A stretch of DNA of 64,000 nt, taken from the NCBI RefSeq assembly GCF_014196745.1, contig NZ_JACIEH010000001.1, positions 1,178,001 to 1,242,000 on the forward strand, given 5' to 3'. The notes beneath the pieces are model-generated. The model was not told the origin of the DNA. It saw only the letters and a list, made by a program, of their open reading frames with translations, and did no database searches. This stretch comes from Sphingomonas kyeonggiensis (GTDB taxonomy: Bacteria; Pseudomonadota; Alphaproteobacteria; Sphingomonadales; Sphingomonadaceae). A program made the translations under genes and the position numbers. This document shows, piece by piece, positions 8,509 through 17,178 of this stretch. Numbering within the stretch: position 1 is the stretch's first letter; the number at the start of each line of letters is the position of its first letter.

Positions 8509-11048
8509 GGGAGCCGGGCCGGTGGATGGTGGCCACGTGCATGACACTGATTGCAAGCGCCTGGCCGGTATCCCCGGCTCTGGCCCAGCACCGGGGCGAG
8601 CCGGTGTATCGTGATGCGAAGGCGCCGCTGGAGGATCGCGTAGCCGACCTGCTGGCGAAATTGACGCTCGACGAGAAGATCATGCTGCTCGCCGGCGAAG
8701 GATCGATGACGACACATCCGGTGCCTCGTCTGGGCATCCCCTCGGTTCGGATGACCGACGGCCCCACCGGCGTGCGCTCGCCCGAGGGGCATCCGGCAAC
8801 TGTCTTTCCCGTAGGCGTGGCCCTGGCTGCGACCTGGAATCCGGCGCTTGCCCAGCGGGTGGGCAAGGCGATCGGCCAGGAAGCCCGCGCGCACGGCGCC
8901 GACGTGCTGCTCGCGCCGACCGTCAACATCGTCCGGACCCCGCGATGGGGGCGCAATTTTGAGACCTATTCCGAAGACCCGTGGCTCACGGCCCGCATGG
9001 CAGTGGGCTATGTCCGTGGGGTGCAGGGCGAGGGAATTGGCGTATCGGTGAAGCATTTCGCGGCCAATAATCAGGAAACCAGCCGCTTCTTCGTCAACTC
9101 GATCGTCGACGAGCGCACCTTGCGCGAAATCTATCTGCCTGCGTTCGAAGCCGTGGTGAAGGAAACGCACCCCTGGTCGGTCATGGCTTCGTACAACAAG
9201 ATCAACGGCGTCTATGCAGCCGAAAATCCGTGGTTGTTGAAGACTGTTCTGAAGGGGGAGTGGGGCTTCGATGGCTTTGTCGTGTCGGATTGGGGCGCGA
9301 CGCACTCGACCGCCCCGGCGGTAAAAGGCGGCCTCGATCTCGAAATGCCTGGTCCTCCGACGCATTTCGGAGACAAGCTGAAGGCGGCAGTGGCGGCGGG
9401 CGAGGTTACGCCGTCGCAGATCGATGAGAATGCCCGGCGCATCGTCCGCCTGCTGTTCTGGAGCGGCGCAATCGATCGCGGCGCGGCGCGCCAGCCCGAT
9501 GCGAAGCCGATCCGGCATCCAGCGGTTGCGCGTGAAGCGGCCGAGGAAGCGATCGTGCTGCTCAAGAATGCCGGCATGCTGCCACTTGATCCTTCGATCA
9601 AGTCGCTTGCCGTCATCGGCCCCAACGCCGACGTCTCGCGGATTCAGGGTGGCGGCAGCTCGACCGTGGTACCGTTTGATGCCGTGACGCCGCTGCAGGC
9701 GTTGCGGGCGGCGTTGCCTGGCGTGCGGGTGACCTATGCCCAGGGCGTGGACAATGAAGAGACGCCTCCGGCAGCCAATCCAGCGTTGTTCAGCCCAAAA
9801 TCGGATCGCGCCGCACACGGTCTGAACGCGACTTATTATGCCACGCCCGATGCATCCGGCGCGCCCATCCGCAACGAGATCGCGACGAGCTTTCTCAAGC
9901 GGATCAGCGGCAATATCGCCGGGCCGCAGGTCACAGGGTACAGCTCGCTACGCTGGGAAGGCGTATTCTGGCCCGAGAAGTCCGGTCGCCATGAATTCAG
10001 CGTGCGCGGCACCGGGAACGCCACGATCATATTCGACGGCAAGACCGTGCTCGACAAGGCATCGCCTTCCACCGCGGACATCCGTGACGTGCTCGGCTTT
10101 CCGATTCCCCGGCGCACTATCTCCCTCGAACTGGTGGCGGGGAAGGGCTATCCCTTCCGGCTGGACTACAAGGTCGGCCAGACACCGTACGAATATCTCA
10201 GCTTCGGCGTGCGCGAGCCGGCGCCATCGATCGACGATGCCGTGACGGCGGCGCGATCGGCGGACGCGGTGCTCGTCATAGCCGGTTCGTCGTCGACGAC
10301 CGAAGGGGAGGGGTATGACCGGACGTCGCTCGATCTCCCGGGCGACCAGAACCGGCTGATCGATGCGGTTATCGCCGCCAATCCGCGCACCGCGGTTGTC
10401 ATCAATGCCGGCGCGGCGATGACGATGCCCTGGCACGACAAGGCCAATGCGATACTCCAGACCTGGCTGCCAGGCGAAGGAGGCGCTGCGGCGCTTGCGG
10501 ACATCCTGACGGGCCGGGTGAACCCGTCGGGCAAGCTGCCCGTTTCGCTGCCGGCCAGCACCGAGGACGACGCCGTCGATCTGAAGGGTACAAAGAGCAA
10601 TTATCTCGAAGGGCTTCAGGTCGGATATCGCGGCTATGCGGCACGCGGGCTGAAGCCGTTGTTCGCCTTTGGCCATGGGCTGTCATATGCGCGCTTCGCC
10701 TATGCCGGCATGCGCGCGCCAGGGCGGACACGCGGCGACGCGCCGGTCAAGGTCCAGGTGACGCTGCGCAACGGCAGCACCCGATCGGGCAAGGAAGTGG
10801 TCCAGCTGTACGTCGCGCCGGACGTGCCGGTACCGGGCGAGGCAGGGATTGCGCTGCGATCCTTCGCAAAGGTCGACGTGCCTGCCGGAAAGGCGCGAGA
10901 GGTGACGCTGACGCTCGATCGCCGGGCGTTTTCCTTCTACGATGTCGATAGAGCCGGATGGCGGGTTCGTCCGGGCAGATACAAATTGATGGTCGGAAGC
11001 GCTTCGGACGACATTCGGATCACTCGTGAAATCCAGGTGCTTGAGTGA
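8505..11048 (+). CDS. GH3 beta-glucosidase with PA14 insert, exported
   Basis: Glycoside hydrolase family 3, up to 847 residues. The GTG at 8505 overlaps the previous stop; ATG 8526 is an equally good start and gives a more compact signal peptide ending in ALAQ. The N-terminal TIM-barrel domain ends in VVSDWGATHS, where D262 (from the GTG) is the expected nucleophile. Residues about 438-570 form a PA14 domain (begins NATYYATPD), a carbohydrate-sensing insert known from some GH3 enzymes. The second alpha/beta sandwich and a C-terminal fibronectin-III-like domain follow. It probably removes beta-linked glucose in the periplasm after or alongside rhamnose removal. It is the last gene of the operon. 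Confidence 0.93.
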   Translation: MREPGRWMVATCMTLIASAWPVSPALAQHRGEPVYRDAKAPLEDRVADLLAKLTLDEKIMLLAGEGSMTTHPVPRLGIPSVRMTDGPTGVRSPEGHPATVFPVGVALAATWNPALAQRVGKAIGQEARAHGADVLLAPTVNIVRTPRWGRNFETYSEDPWLTARMAVGYVRGVQGEGIGVSVKHFAANNQETSRFFVNSIVDERTLREIYLPAFEAVVKETHPWSVMASYNKINGVYAAENPWLLKTVLKGEWGFDGFVVSDWGATHSTAPAVKGGLDLEMPGPPTHFGDKLKAAVAAGEVTPSQIDENARRIVRLLFWSGAIDRGAARQPDAKPIRHPAVAREAAEEAIVLLKNAGMLPLDPSIKSLAVIGPNADVSRIQGGGSSTVVPFDAVTPLQALRAALPGVRVTYAQGVDNEETPPAANPALFSPKSDRAAHGLNATYYATPDASGAPIRNEIATSFLKRISGNIAGPQVTGYSSLRWEGVFWPEKSGRHEFSVRGTGNATIIFDGKTVLDKASPSTADIRDVLGFPIPRRTISLELVAGKGYPFRLDYKVGQTPYEYLSFGVREPAPSIDDAVTAARSADAVLVIAGSSSTTEGEGYDRTSLDLPGDQNRLIDAVIAANPRTAVVINAGAAMTMPWHDKANAILQTWLPGEGGAAALADILTGRVNPSGKLPVSLPASTEDDAVDLKGTKSNYLEGLQVGYRGYAARGLKPLFAFGHGLSYARFAYAGMRAPGRTRGDAPVKVQVTLRNGSTRSGKEVVQLYVAPDVPVPGEAGIALRSFAKVDVPAGKAREVTLTLDRRAFSFYDVDRAGWRVRPGRYKLMVGSASDDIRITREIQVLE

Positions 11049-11518
11049 TCGGAGCGCATTCTGCGCTTATCGAAGGAGCGATTTTCGCAGGGCGTACACC
11101 GCGGCCTCCGGCGTGGTGATGACGGGCCGCCGCACGCGGAGTTAGACCGCGGCGGCGGCTCGCGCCAGTGAACGATATCGCCCCTGGTGTTTCCCGCTTC
11201 GCCGCCACTGGCCTCGGCATGGTCGCTCTCGAAATATCTGGACGCGACATAGGTCTCAAATAGGCGCCGCATGCGTGGCGATGTCCGCTGTCGCTGAGCG
11301 ATATTCAGCATCGGTGCTGTTCAGATTCTCAGCCAGAGGCAGCCACTCACGGGCGTCAACCCGACGGATTCCCAAAACTGCCGAGCGCTTCGTACCAGAC
11401 GAGGAATCCCCGCGGCATGGAAGCTGGAGGCCCTCGATCGGTGGGGAAGCAGGCTGGGCCTCCCCACCGATCGGATCCGCTCTCACCTGAATAGTTCAGG
11501 ATCGATCGACGTGTCCCC
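11049..11518. other. Intergenic region between convergent genes
   Basis: This 470-base gap separates the end of the GH3 gene from the end of the MipA gene. Short frames exist on both strands, but none has a convincing ribosome site or family likeness. The only clear structure is the hairpin at 11435-11473. Confidence 0.5.
11435..11473. repeat. Perfect 13-bp inverted repeat with 13-nt loop
   Basis: CGATCGGTGGGGA (11435-11447) is exactly complementary to TCCCCACCGATCG (11461-11473). It sits 46 bases beyond the MipA stop and about 390 beyond the GH3 stop. No T tract follows on either strand, so a classical intrinsic terminator is not shown; it may be a bidirectional mRNA-end hairpin or a dispersed palindrome. 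Confidence 0.7.
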
Positions 11519-12316
11519 TCAATGGCCGAAACGATAGGAGAGCGATAAGAAACCCAGCGGCTGGGTTTTGTGGGCGACGATCGGGCTGTCCTGGACGTTC
11601 CCGAGTAACGTCGTGACGCCGCCGGTGGCGCCGAGGCTGATGCGATCGGTCAGGCGATACTGGACGGTCAGTGTGGCCGAAGCGTCCTTGAAACCGCTAC
11701 CCGCACGGAATTGCGGCAGGCCCGAGGCAACGGCTTGCGCCGCATTCACCCCGAAATAGCGGTCGTTGTGCTTCCCGTCCGCCCAGGTCGTCCCGATCGA
11801 GGGAATGAGCATGAAACGGGACGATACGAAAACCGGCCGGGAGAGGCTGAGGTCCGCGACGAGGCCCTTGGTATTCCCGGCGAAGCCCTTGGTTGCGCCG
11901 ATCGTCGCGACGAAGCCTGCTGCCTTGAGGTTCATGAAGCCACGGGCACCGGCGCCGAACGTCAGCTTGCCGATCCCTTGCGGGGCATCCTTGCTGCGAT
12001 AGCCCGGCATCACTGCCACGCTCGCTCCGATCGTGACGTGATCCGTGTCGATGGCGTTGACGCCTATGCCGTTACGCAAATTGGCAAAAAATGGTCCCCA
12101 CGCGATATCGATCACGGGAAGCGGCATGACGCGATAGTCTTCGGCGCCTTGATATGCCGGAGCATAACCCGCGCCCACACCGATCACGACATGATCCTTG
12201 CTCTGCTGCTCAGATCCGGACTGACCTTGCGATTGCGCCAGGGCCGGAGGGATCGAGAGCGTCGTAATGACGGCAGAGATTGCGAGGCAGAAGGAAGTGC
12301 TGATTGGATTGTTCAC
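11519..12316 (-). CDS. MipA/OmpV family outer-membrane protein
   Basis: A 265-residue beta-barrel protein of the MipA/OmpV family. In some bacteria members scaffold the murein hydrolase MltA; in many others their role is unknown. The frame is open much further upstream, but GTG at 12314-12316 is preferred: it has a GAGAG ribosome site and opens a proper signal peptide ending in PPALAQ. The mature part starts with VIGVGAGYAPAYQGAEDYR, typical for the family, and ends with LSLSYRFGH, a final beta-strand finishing in an aromatic/charged tail. It faces away from the sigma factor gene at 12946. Confidence 0.85.
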   Translation of the reverse strand: MNNPISTSFCLAISAVITTLSIPPALAQSQGQSGSEQQSKDHVVIGVGAGYAPAYQGAEDYRVMPLPVIDIAWGPFFANLRNGIGVNAIDTDHVTIGASVAVMPGYRSKDAPQGIGKLTFGAGARGFMNLKAAGFVATIGATKGFAGNTKGLVADLSLSRPVFVSSRFMLIPSIGTTWADGKHNDRYFGVNAAQAVASGLPQFRAGSGFKDASATLTVQYRLTDRISLGATGGVTTLLGNVQDSPIVAHKTQPLGFLSLSYRFGH

Positions 12317-12757
12317 GGATACTCTCACAGAAATGGCTCCGCGGGGCTCGCGGGAGCTGTTGGGGATGGAATGAAGGGGGCTTCGGAATCGGGGCCGTCG
12401 CCAGCTCGCAAGGACGGTTCGCCAACGCCGGACGACTCTCGTGAGGGCGCTTGTCGCGCTGTCTTTCCGGAACGATGCTCGCGTGACGAAGGCTCGGATC
12501 GCGTCGATCTGTCGCGGATCATAGCCGGCGCCGCAGATGCGTTCGTGCTCGGCCAGTGCCAAGGCGCGTCCGTGAAGACGATACAGGATCGCGAAGCGGC
12601 GAAGCGCTTCCAGACGGGGATTCGCCAATGGCAGATGGGCGGACGCGCCGAGCAGGGGGAACGAAAATCGCTTCTTCGGCAGAATGCTCGACAATGGGTC
12701 CCGGCAGGCGAGTGCGAGCACCGTGACTTCGAGGTCCGTCAGCGTTTCTTTGCGCAC
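12317..12757 (-). CDS. Possible small protein gene in frame with MipA, 3' end undefined
   Basis: GTG at 12755-12757 is preceded by an excellent ribosome site (AAAGGAG, 8-base spacer) and opens a protein-like frame: RLEALRRFAILYRLHGRA is followed by an acidic helix and AGYDPRQIDAIRAFV. About the first 95 residues look genuine; beyond them the translation becomes Arg/Ser-rich and noise-like. There is no stop before the MipA start, so the frame runs on into MipA and the given lower boundary is arbitrary. Either a stop was lost through a frameshift after about residue 95, or a 412-residue product with an internal signal sequence is made. I do not recognise a known domain. Confidence 0.4.
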
Positions 12758-12945
12758 CGGTTGTCTCCTTTCCTGCCTGAGACACCGGCGCCGTCGACCA
12801 TCCTCATCAAAAAAGGCATGGTCGCTCGCGGCAGTGCAATGGACATCACGAAAAGGGGCTGGGCCGGGCGGCAATCGGCGCCACCTGTTCGTTACGCCCT
12901 CGGCACCGGATTGTTAGAGGCCGGCTCCGGGGCTAGTACCACGGC

Positions 12946-13542
12946 ATGTCGGAGGACGAGCGCGATGAGCAGGGTCTTGCCAGTGGCGGTCTAGTCGGGG
13001 CCTTCACCGCGGCGCGTCCTGCGCTGTTGCGCTATCTCACATTGCGGGGGGCCACCGCGGACGAGGCGGACGACATCCTCCAGGAGGTTCATCTCAAGCT
13101 GCTCGTGGAGAAGATCGGCCCCGTCGCGGAACAACGCGCCTATCTCTATCGCATGACCAACAACCATTTCCTCGGGTTGCGCCGGACCGCCGGACGACGC
13201 GCGCGGCGCGAGGAGGACTGGGTCGAAGCGCATAGCGGGCAGGAGCGGGAAGTAGACGAGCAGCCGTCGGCCGAGACGCATCTCATCGCTCGCGAGCAAC
13301 TCGCCCTCCTGCAGCGCGTGCTGGACGGACTGCCTGATCGGACCCGCACCATCTTCCGCCGCTTCCGGATCGATGGTGAGCCCCAGCGCCGGATCGCCGA
13401 GGATATCGGCATCAGCATCAGCGCGGTCGAAAAGCACCTCGCCCGCGCCTATGAGGCCATTGCGGCCGCAAAATTCCGTCTTGATGGGGATGGCGGCAAT
13501 CCGCGGCATCTCAGGATCGAGAGAGGTCGTCATGACATCTGA
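12946..13542 (+). CDS. ECF RNA polymerase sigma factor, FecI-like
   Basis: A 198-residue extracytoplasmic-function sigma factor. Region 2 is visible as RYLTLRGATADEADDILQEV followed by the AYLYRMTNNHFLGLRR segment that contacts the -10 element. Region 4 begins LPDRTRTIFRRFRIDG and contains the helix-turn-helix AEDIGISISAVEKHLARA. Its end overlaps the FecR start by 11 bp. With FecR and the TonB receptor it forms the classical cell-surface signalling unit, in which substrate binding at the receptor is relayed through FecR to release this sigma factor and raise transport-gene expression. Confidence 0.88.
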   Translation: MSEDERDEQGLASGGLVGAFTAARPALLRYLTLRGATADEADDILQEVHLKLLVEKIGPVAEQRAYLYRMTNNHFLGLRRTAGRRARREEDWVEAHSGQEREVDEQPSAETHLIAREQLALLQRVLDGLPDRTRTIFRRFRIDGEPQRRIAEDIGISISAVEKHLARAYEAIAAAKFRLDGDGGNPRHLRIERGRHDI

Positions 13543-14494
13543 GGCACAGGACAGCGCTCGCGCACAGGCCATCGAATGGCACATCCGCCTTCGCCACGGC
13601 GACGACGCGGCATGGAAGGCGTTTGCGCAGTGGCTGGCCGAAGACCCGCTTCATGCGGTGGCCTATGACGAGATCGAGCAGGCCGACCTCGCCATAGAGC
13701 CGCTATTGCCCGCGGTAAGCTTCCGGGAAGCTGCGAATGATGCCGATATCGAAACCGGGCAGCATCGTCCGCGATGGCACTGGTGGGGGCTCGGCGGTGG
13801 CGCGGCTGCCGCGGCAGTCGCGGCGGCGCTCCTGTTCGTGCCGCAGGCCTCACCCAGTCGCTACGAGGTGGCGACCGGTCCCGGGCAGCGAAAGATCATC
13901 AGCCTGGAGCCAGGCACCCAGGTCACGCTCAACGGCTCGACCCGCATGCGCTTCGATCGTGCGGATCGGCGCTTCGCATCGCTGGAGGCGGGCGAAGCGC
14001 TCTTTCAGGTCCAGCATGACGGCGCCAAGCCGTTCACGCTCGAGGTCGGCGGCAGCAAGGTCGTGGATGTCGGAACCGTGTTCAACGTCGTGCGCGATGC
14101 CGCGGCAGTGCGCGTCGCCGTCGCCGAGGGCAAGGTTCTCTACAAATCCGGGAGGCAGACGCTTTCGCTCGACGCCGGACAGGCGGTGCTGGACTCATCC
14201 TCGACTGGTCCGCTTCGCGTGACCAGGACCACCATCGGTGCGGTGGGCGCCTGGCAGCGAGGACGGCTGGTCTATTCCGGGGAACCTCTTTCGCAGGTGG
14301 CAACAGACCTCGGCAGGGCGCTCGGCATGCGGATCACCGCATCCCCCGACATCGCGGACCGTCCGTTCTCCGGCGCGATCGCATTGCGCGGAACCGGCCC
14401 CGACGAGCTTCGGCGTCTGACACCGGCCCTGGATGTGACGTTCGCACAGAACGCCGAGGGCTGGACGATGACCGCTGCCGGTGCGGAACGTTAA
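13532..14494 (+). CDS. FecR-type anti-sigma regulator
   Basis: A 320-residue inner-membrane sensor. The cytoplasmic N-terminus (about 1-80) carries the sigma-binding helices with IEWHIRLRHGDDAAWKAFAQWL, matching the DUF4880-type start. A single membrane segment follows at about 82-104 (Ala/Gly-rich, ending LLFVPQ). The periplasmic FecR domain runs through GPGQRKIISLEPGTQVTLN and VDVGTVFNVV. The last 60 residues (GRALGMRITASPDIADRPF onward) resemble an STN-like module. ATG at 13532 is chosen because it overlaps the sigma gene and starts the conserved region; the frame is open 53 codons further upstream. Confidence 0.87.
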   Translation: MTSEAQDSARAQAIEWHIRLRHGDDAAWKAFAQWLAEDPLHAVAYDEIEQADLAIEPLLPAVSFREAANDADIETGQHRPRWHWWGLGGGAAAAAVAAALLFVPQASPSRYEVATGPGQRKIISLEPGTQVTLNGSTRMRFDRADRRFASLEAGEALFQVQHDGAKPFTLEVGGSKVVDVGTVFNVVRDAAAVRVAVAEGKVLYKSGRQTLSLDAGQAVLDSSSTGPLRVTRTTIGAVGAWQRGRLVYSGEPLSQVATDLGRALGMRITASPDIADRPFSGAIALRGTGPDELRRLTPALDVTFAQNAEGWTMTAAGAER

Positions 14495-16832
14495 GGGGGC
14501 GGCACTTGCCGCGACTGCCATGTTCGGCATCGGCACAGCCCATGCCCAGAGTTTCAACGTCCCGCCCGGCCGTCTCGGTGACGTCGTGGCTGCCCTGGGC
14601 GAACAGAGCGGAACCACGATCGCGGTAACCGATCCGGACCTGGCCGCCCGCCGATCCCCCGGAGTGCGAGGCAGTTTCCCCTTGCGCACCGCGCTCGAGC
14701 ACGCGCTGCGGGGAACCGGCACCGAAGCCTTGTTCTATGACCGCAATACCGTTCGCATCGTGTGGAAGCGTCCGTCGAAACCGAAACCCGTGAAGCGCGC
14801 GCCGCCGGCTGCACCGGTGATCCAGCCTGACTGGTCCCCGGAAATCGTCGTCACCGCCAGCAAGCAGGATATCCCGATCGACTCCTATCCAGGATCGGTC
14901 AAGCTCGTCGAGTTCGATCCGGGCTGGGTGGCGCGCAATGCCGCCGGAGGCACGGCTGCGATCACGAAGCTGCTTCCCTCGGTCGGGTCCACCAATCTCG
15001 GTTCCGCGCGCAACAAGCTGTTCATCCGCGGTATCGCGGACAGTAGCTTCAACGGCCAGACACAGGCCACGGTCGGCCAGTATCTTGGAGATGTCCGGCT
15101 CAACTACAATGCGCCGGATCCGAACCTGAACCTCTATGACATGAAGCGCATCGAGGTGCTGGCGGGGCCGCAGGGCACACTCTACGGCGCGAGTTCGCTC
15201 GGCGGCATCATTCGCCTCGTTCCCAACGAACCGGACACGCATACGCTGTCGACGACGATATCGATGGGCATCAGCGGGACCCAGTCAGGCGGCGTGGGCG
15301 GCGACGGCGCCGCGATGCTCAATCTGCCGATAGCAGATGGTCGGGTCGCCGTTCGCTTCGTCGGGTTCGGAACCCGCGAAGCGGGGTATATCGACGCGCC
15401 CGCGCGCAAGCGGCGGAATATCAACAACACGACCAGCTACGGGCAGCGGATGGCGTGGCGTGTCGAGGATTTGTGGGGGCTCACCGTCGATTTCGGTACC
15501 GCCACCCACAACACCTCCACCCAGGACGGGCAATATACGGTTCGGGGCGATCCGCCGCTGACCCGGGACAACGCGATCGCCCAGCCCTTCAAGAACACCT
15601 ATTACCTGGCCTATCTCACCGCCCGGCGGCCAATCGGGCGCGCCGAGTTTGTTTCGACGACGTCGATCGTCCGGCATGACCTGAAGACGGTCTTCGATGC
15701 GACGGGCCATGACGGTTCGGCGTCGCCCGCCCGCTATGAGGAAAACAACAACATCGCCCTCATCAGCCACGAAACGCGGCTGTCGGGAGGGAGCAGGAAT
15801 TACCCTTGGGTCCTGGGCGTTTCGGCCATCTACAACATCAGCGCATTGTCTCGTTCGCTCGGGGCCCCTGACGCCCCAACGCGGATCGCGGGCGTTGTAA
15901 ATCGGCAGGCGGAGGCGGCGGTCTTCGGCCAGCTATCGAGGCCGTTGCTCCATCGCCTGACCGGCACGATCGGTGGACGACTCACCTTCGCTCGAAGCGT
16001 CGGCAACCTGCTCGACAGCCCCGTGGAGAAGTCAAAGGAGCCGTTCAGCAACGAGCTCCGGTTCTCGCCGACCTTGGCGTTTGACTGGCACCCCAGCGCG
16101 AAGTTCTCGACCTTCTTTCATTATCAGCAGGGATATCGGGCCGGCGGCCTGGCGGTCGCTCCGGCGGGATCGGCGCTGGAATCGCGTAAGTTCGCGACCG
16201 ATGACCTGATCATGGGCGAATTCGGCATTCGACTTGGCCGCAAGGAACATGGACGTCTGTCGATCCGCGCCGCAATCTTCTACGCCGACTGGAACAATAT
16301 CCAGGCCGATCTCATCGATCGCTCTGGTCTTCCCTATACGGCCAACATCGGAAGCGGGAGAATCTATGGCCTGGATGGCGACATAGTCTGGCGCCCCTCT
16401 CAGACCTTGGCGATCACGGCATCGGCGTTCCTGAACAACAGCGATCTGTATGCACCCGAGGCGGAGTTTGTGGCAGCCGGCGAGCGGACCCTGCCGAATG
16501 TGGCGCGCACCGGCGCACATGTCGTTGCTGCATGGCGCCGCGAGATCGCATCCGGCGTTACGCTCAGCAGCGAGGCTTCGCTGCGCCATGTGGGCTCGTC
16601 GCGATTGGGAGTCGGGTCGCTACTCGATATCCCGCAAGGGGATTATGTCGTCGGCGACATCGGCGGCCAATTGAGCTTCGGGAGGTTCGTCGTTTCGCTG
16701 GACCTGACGAATCTCGGCGATGTTCGCGGGAACAGCTTCGCCTTTGGAAACCCGTTCGGCCTGACCGAGCGCAATCAAATTACTCCGTTGCGACCGCGGG
16801 CCATTCGCCTAGGTCTCAGCGCTCGTTTCTGA
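14481..16832 (+). CDS. TonB-dependent receptor with N-terminal STN signalling domain
   Basis: Outer-membrane active transporter, 783 residues, overlapping the FecR end by 14 bp; GTG at 14481 is the start. Order: signal peptide ending in AHAQS; STN domain at about 25-80 (SFNVPPGRLGDVVAALGEQS), which talks to FecR; a Pro/Lys linker; a TonB-box-like stretch PEIVVTASKQ; plug domain with KRIEVLAGPQGTLYGASSLG; then a 22-strand barrel ending in LSARF with C-terminal Phe. The ligand is not evident. The STN domain together with the FecI/FecR genes marks it as a trans-envelope signalling receptor rather than a plain transporter. Confidence 0.92.
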   Translation: MRNVKGAALAATAMFGIGTAHAQSFNVPPGRLGDVVAALGEQSGTTIAVTDPDLAARRSPGVRGSFPLRTALEHALRGTGTEALFYDRNTVRIVWKRPSKPKPVKRAPPAAPVIQPDWSPEIVVTASKQDIPIDSYPGSVKLVEFDPGWVARNAAGGTAAITKLLPSVGSTNLGSARNKLFIRGIADSSFNGQTQATVGQYLGDVRLNYNAPDPNLNLYDMKRIEVLAGPQGTLYGASSLGGIIRLVPNEPDTHTLSTTISMGISGTQSGGVGGDGAAMLNLPIADGRVAVRFVGFGTREAGYIDAPARKRRNINNTTSYGQRMAWRVEDLWGLTVDFGTATHNTSTQDGQYTVRGDPPLTRDNAIAQPFKNTYYLAYLTARRPIGRAEFVSTTSIVRHDLKTVFDATGHDGSASPARYEENNNIALISHETRLSGGSRNYPWVLGVSAIYNISALSRSLGAPDAPTRIAGVVNRQAEAAVFGQLSRPLLHRLTGTIGGRLTFARSVGNLLDSPVEKSKEPFSNELRFSPTLAFDWHPSAKFSTFFHYQQGYRAGGLAVAPAGSALESRKFATDDLIMGEFGIRLGRKEHGRLSIRAAIFYADWNNIQADLIDRSGLPYTANIGSGRIYGLDGDIVWRPSQTLAITASAFLNNSDLYAPEAEFVAAGERTLPNVARTGAHVVAAWRREIASGVTLSSEASLRHVGSSRLGVGSLLDIPQGDYVVGDIGGQLSFGRFVVSLDLTNLGDVRGNSFAFGNPFGLTERNQITPLRPRAIRLGLSARF

Positions 16833-17178
16833 GCGAGGCAAGCCGGCACCGCGAGTGATATCAGCGCAGCATCGTCCTGCTTGGCGATACGGGGAAGCTG
16901 GCCGCTGTCGCTGCCTACGAAAGTGCGCTGAAGGCTGCGAAAGAGGCGGTCGAGCTAAGTCGCAAGCTGGCCGAGGCCGGGGCACCAGGGCAAGGTCCCT
17001 ACCGTGCGTGAAGCGATCGAAGAATACATCAGTACCGGAGGTACGGATTTTCAGTTCGATCTCGCGATCAAATTCTTCATCCGGCTCCCTGAATTTGTAT
17101 TCTACCTCGAACATGATTTCCGCTCCTGATTTCCTGGCATTTCCGCGGGGGGTATCGGGAGAGCCTATTCGACGCGTC
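16833..17178. other. Intergenic region with ambiguous short frames on both strands
   Basis: This gap lies between the convergent receptor and autotransporter genes. On the minus strand an ATG at 17112-17114 has a strong AGGAG site 8 bases upstream and begins FEVEYKFREPDEEFDREIEL, but the frame (to 16809) turns Arg/Pro-rich after about 45 residues. On the plus strand two protein-like fragments in different frames occur: KLAAVAAYESALKAAKEAVE (near 16890) and VREAIEEYISTGGTDFQFDL (GTG 17004 to stop 17129). A decayed or frameshifted small gene is plausible; the strand cannot be settled by eye. Confidence 0.35.
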
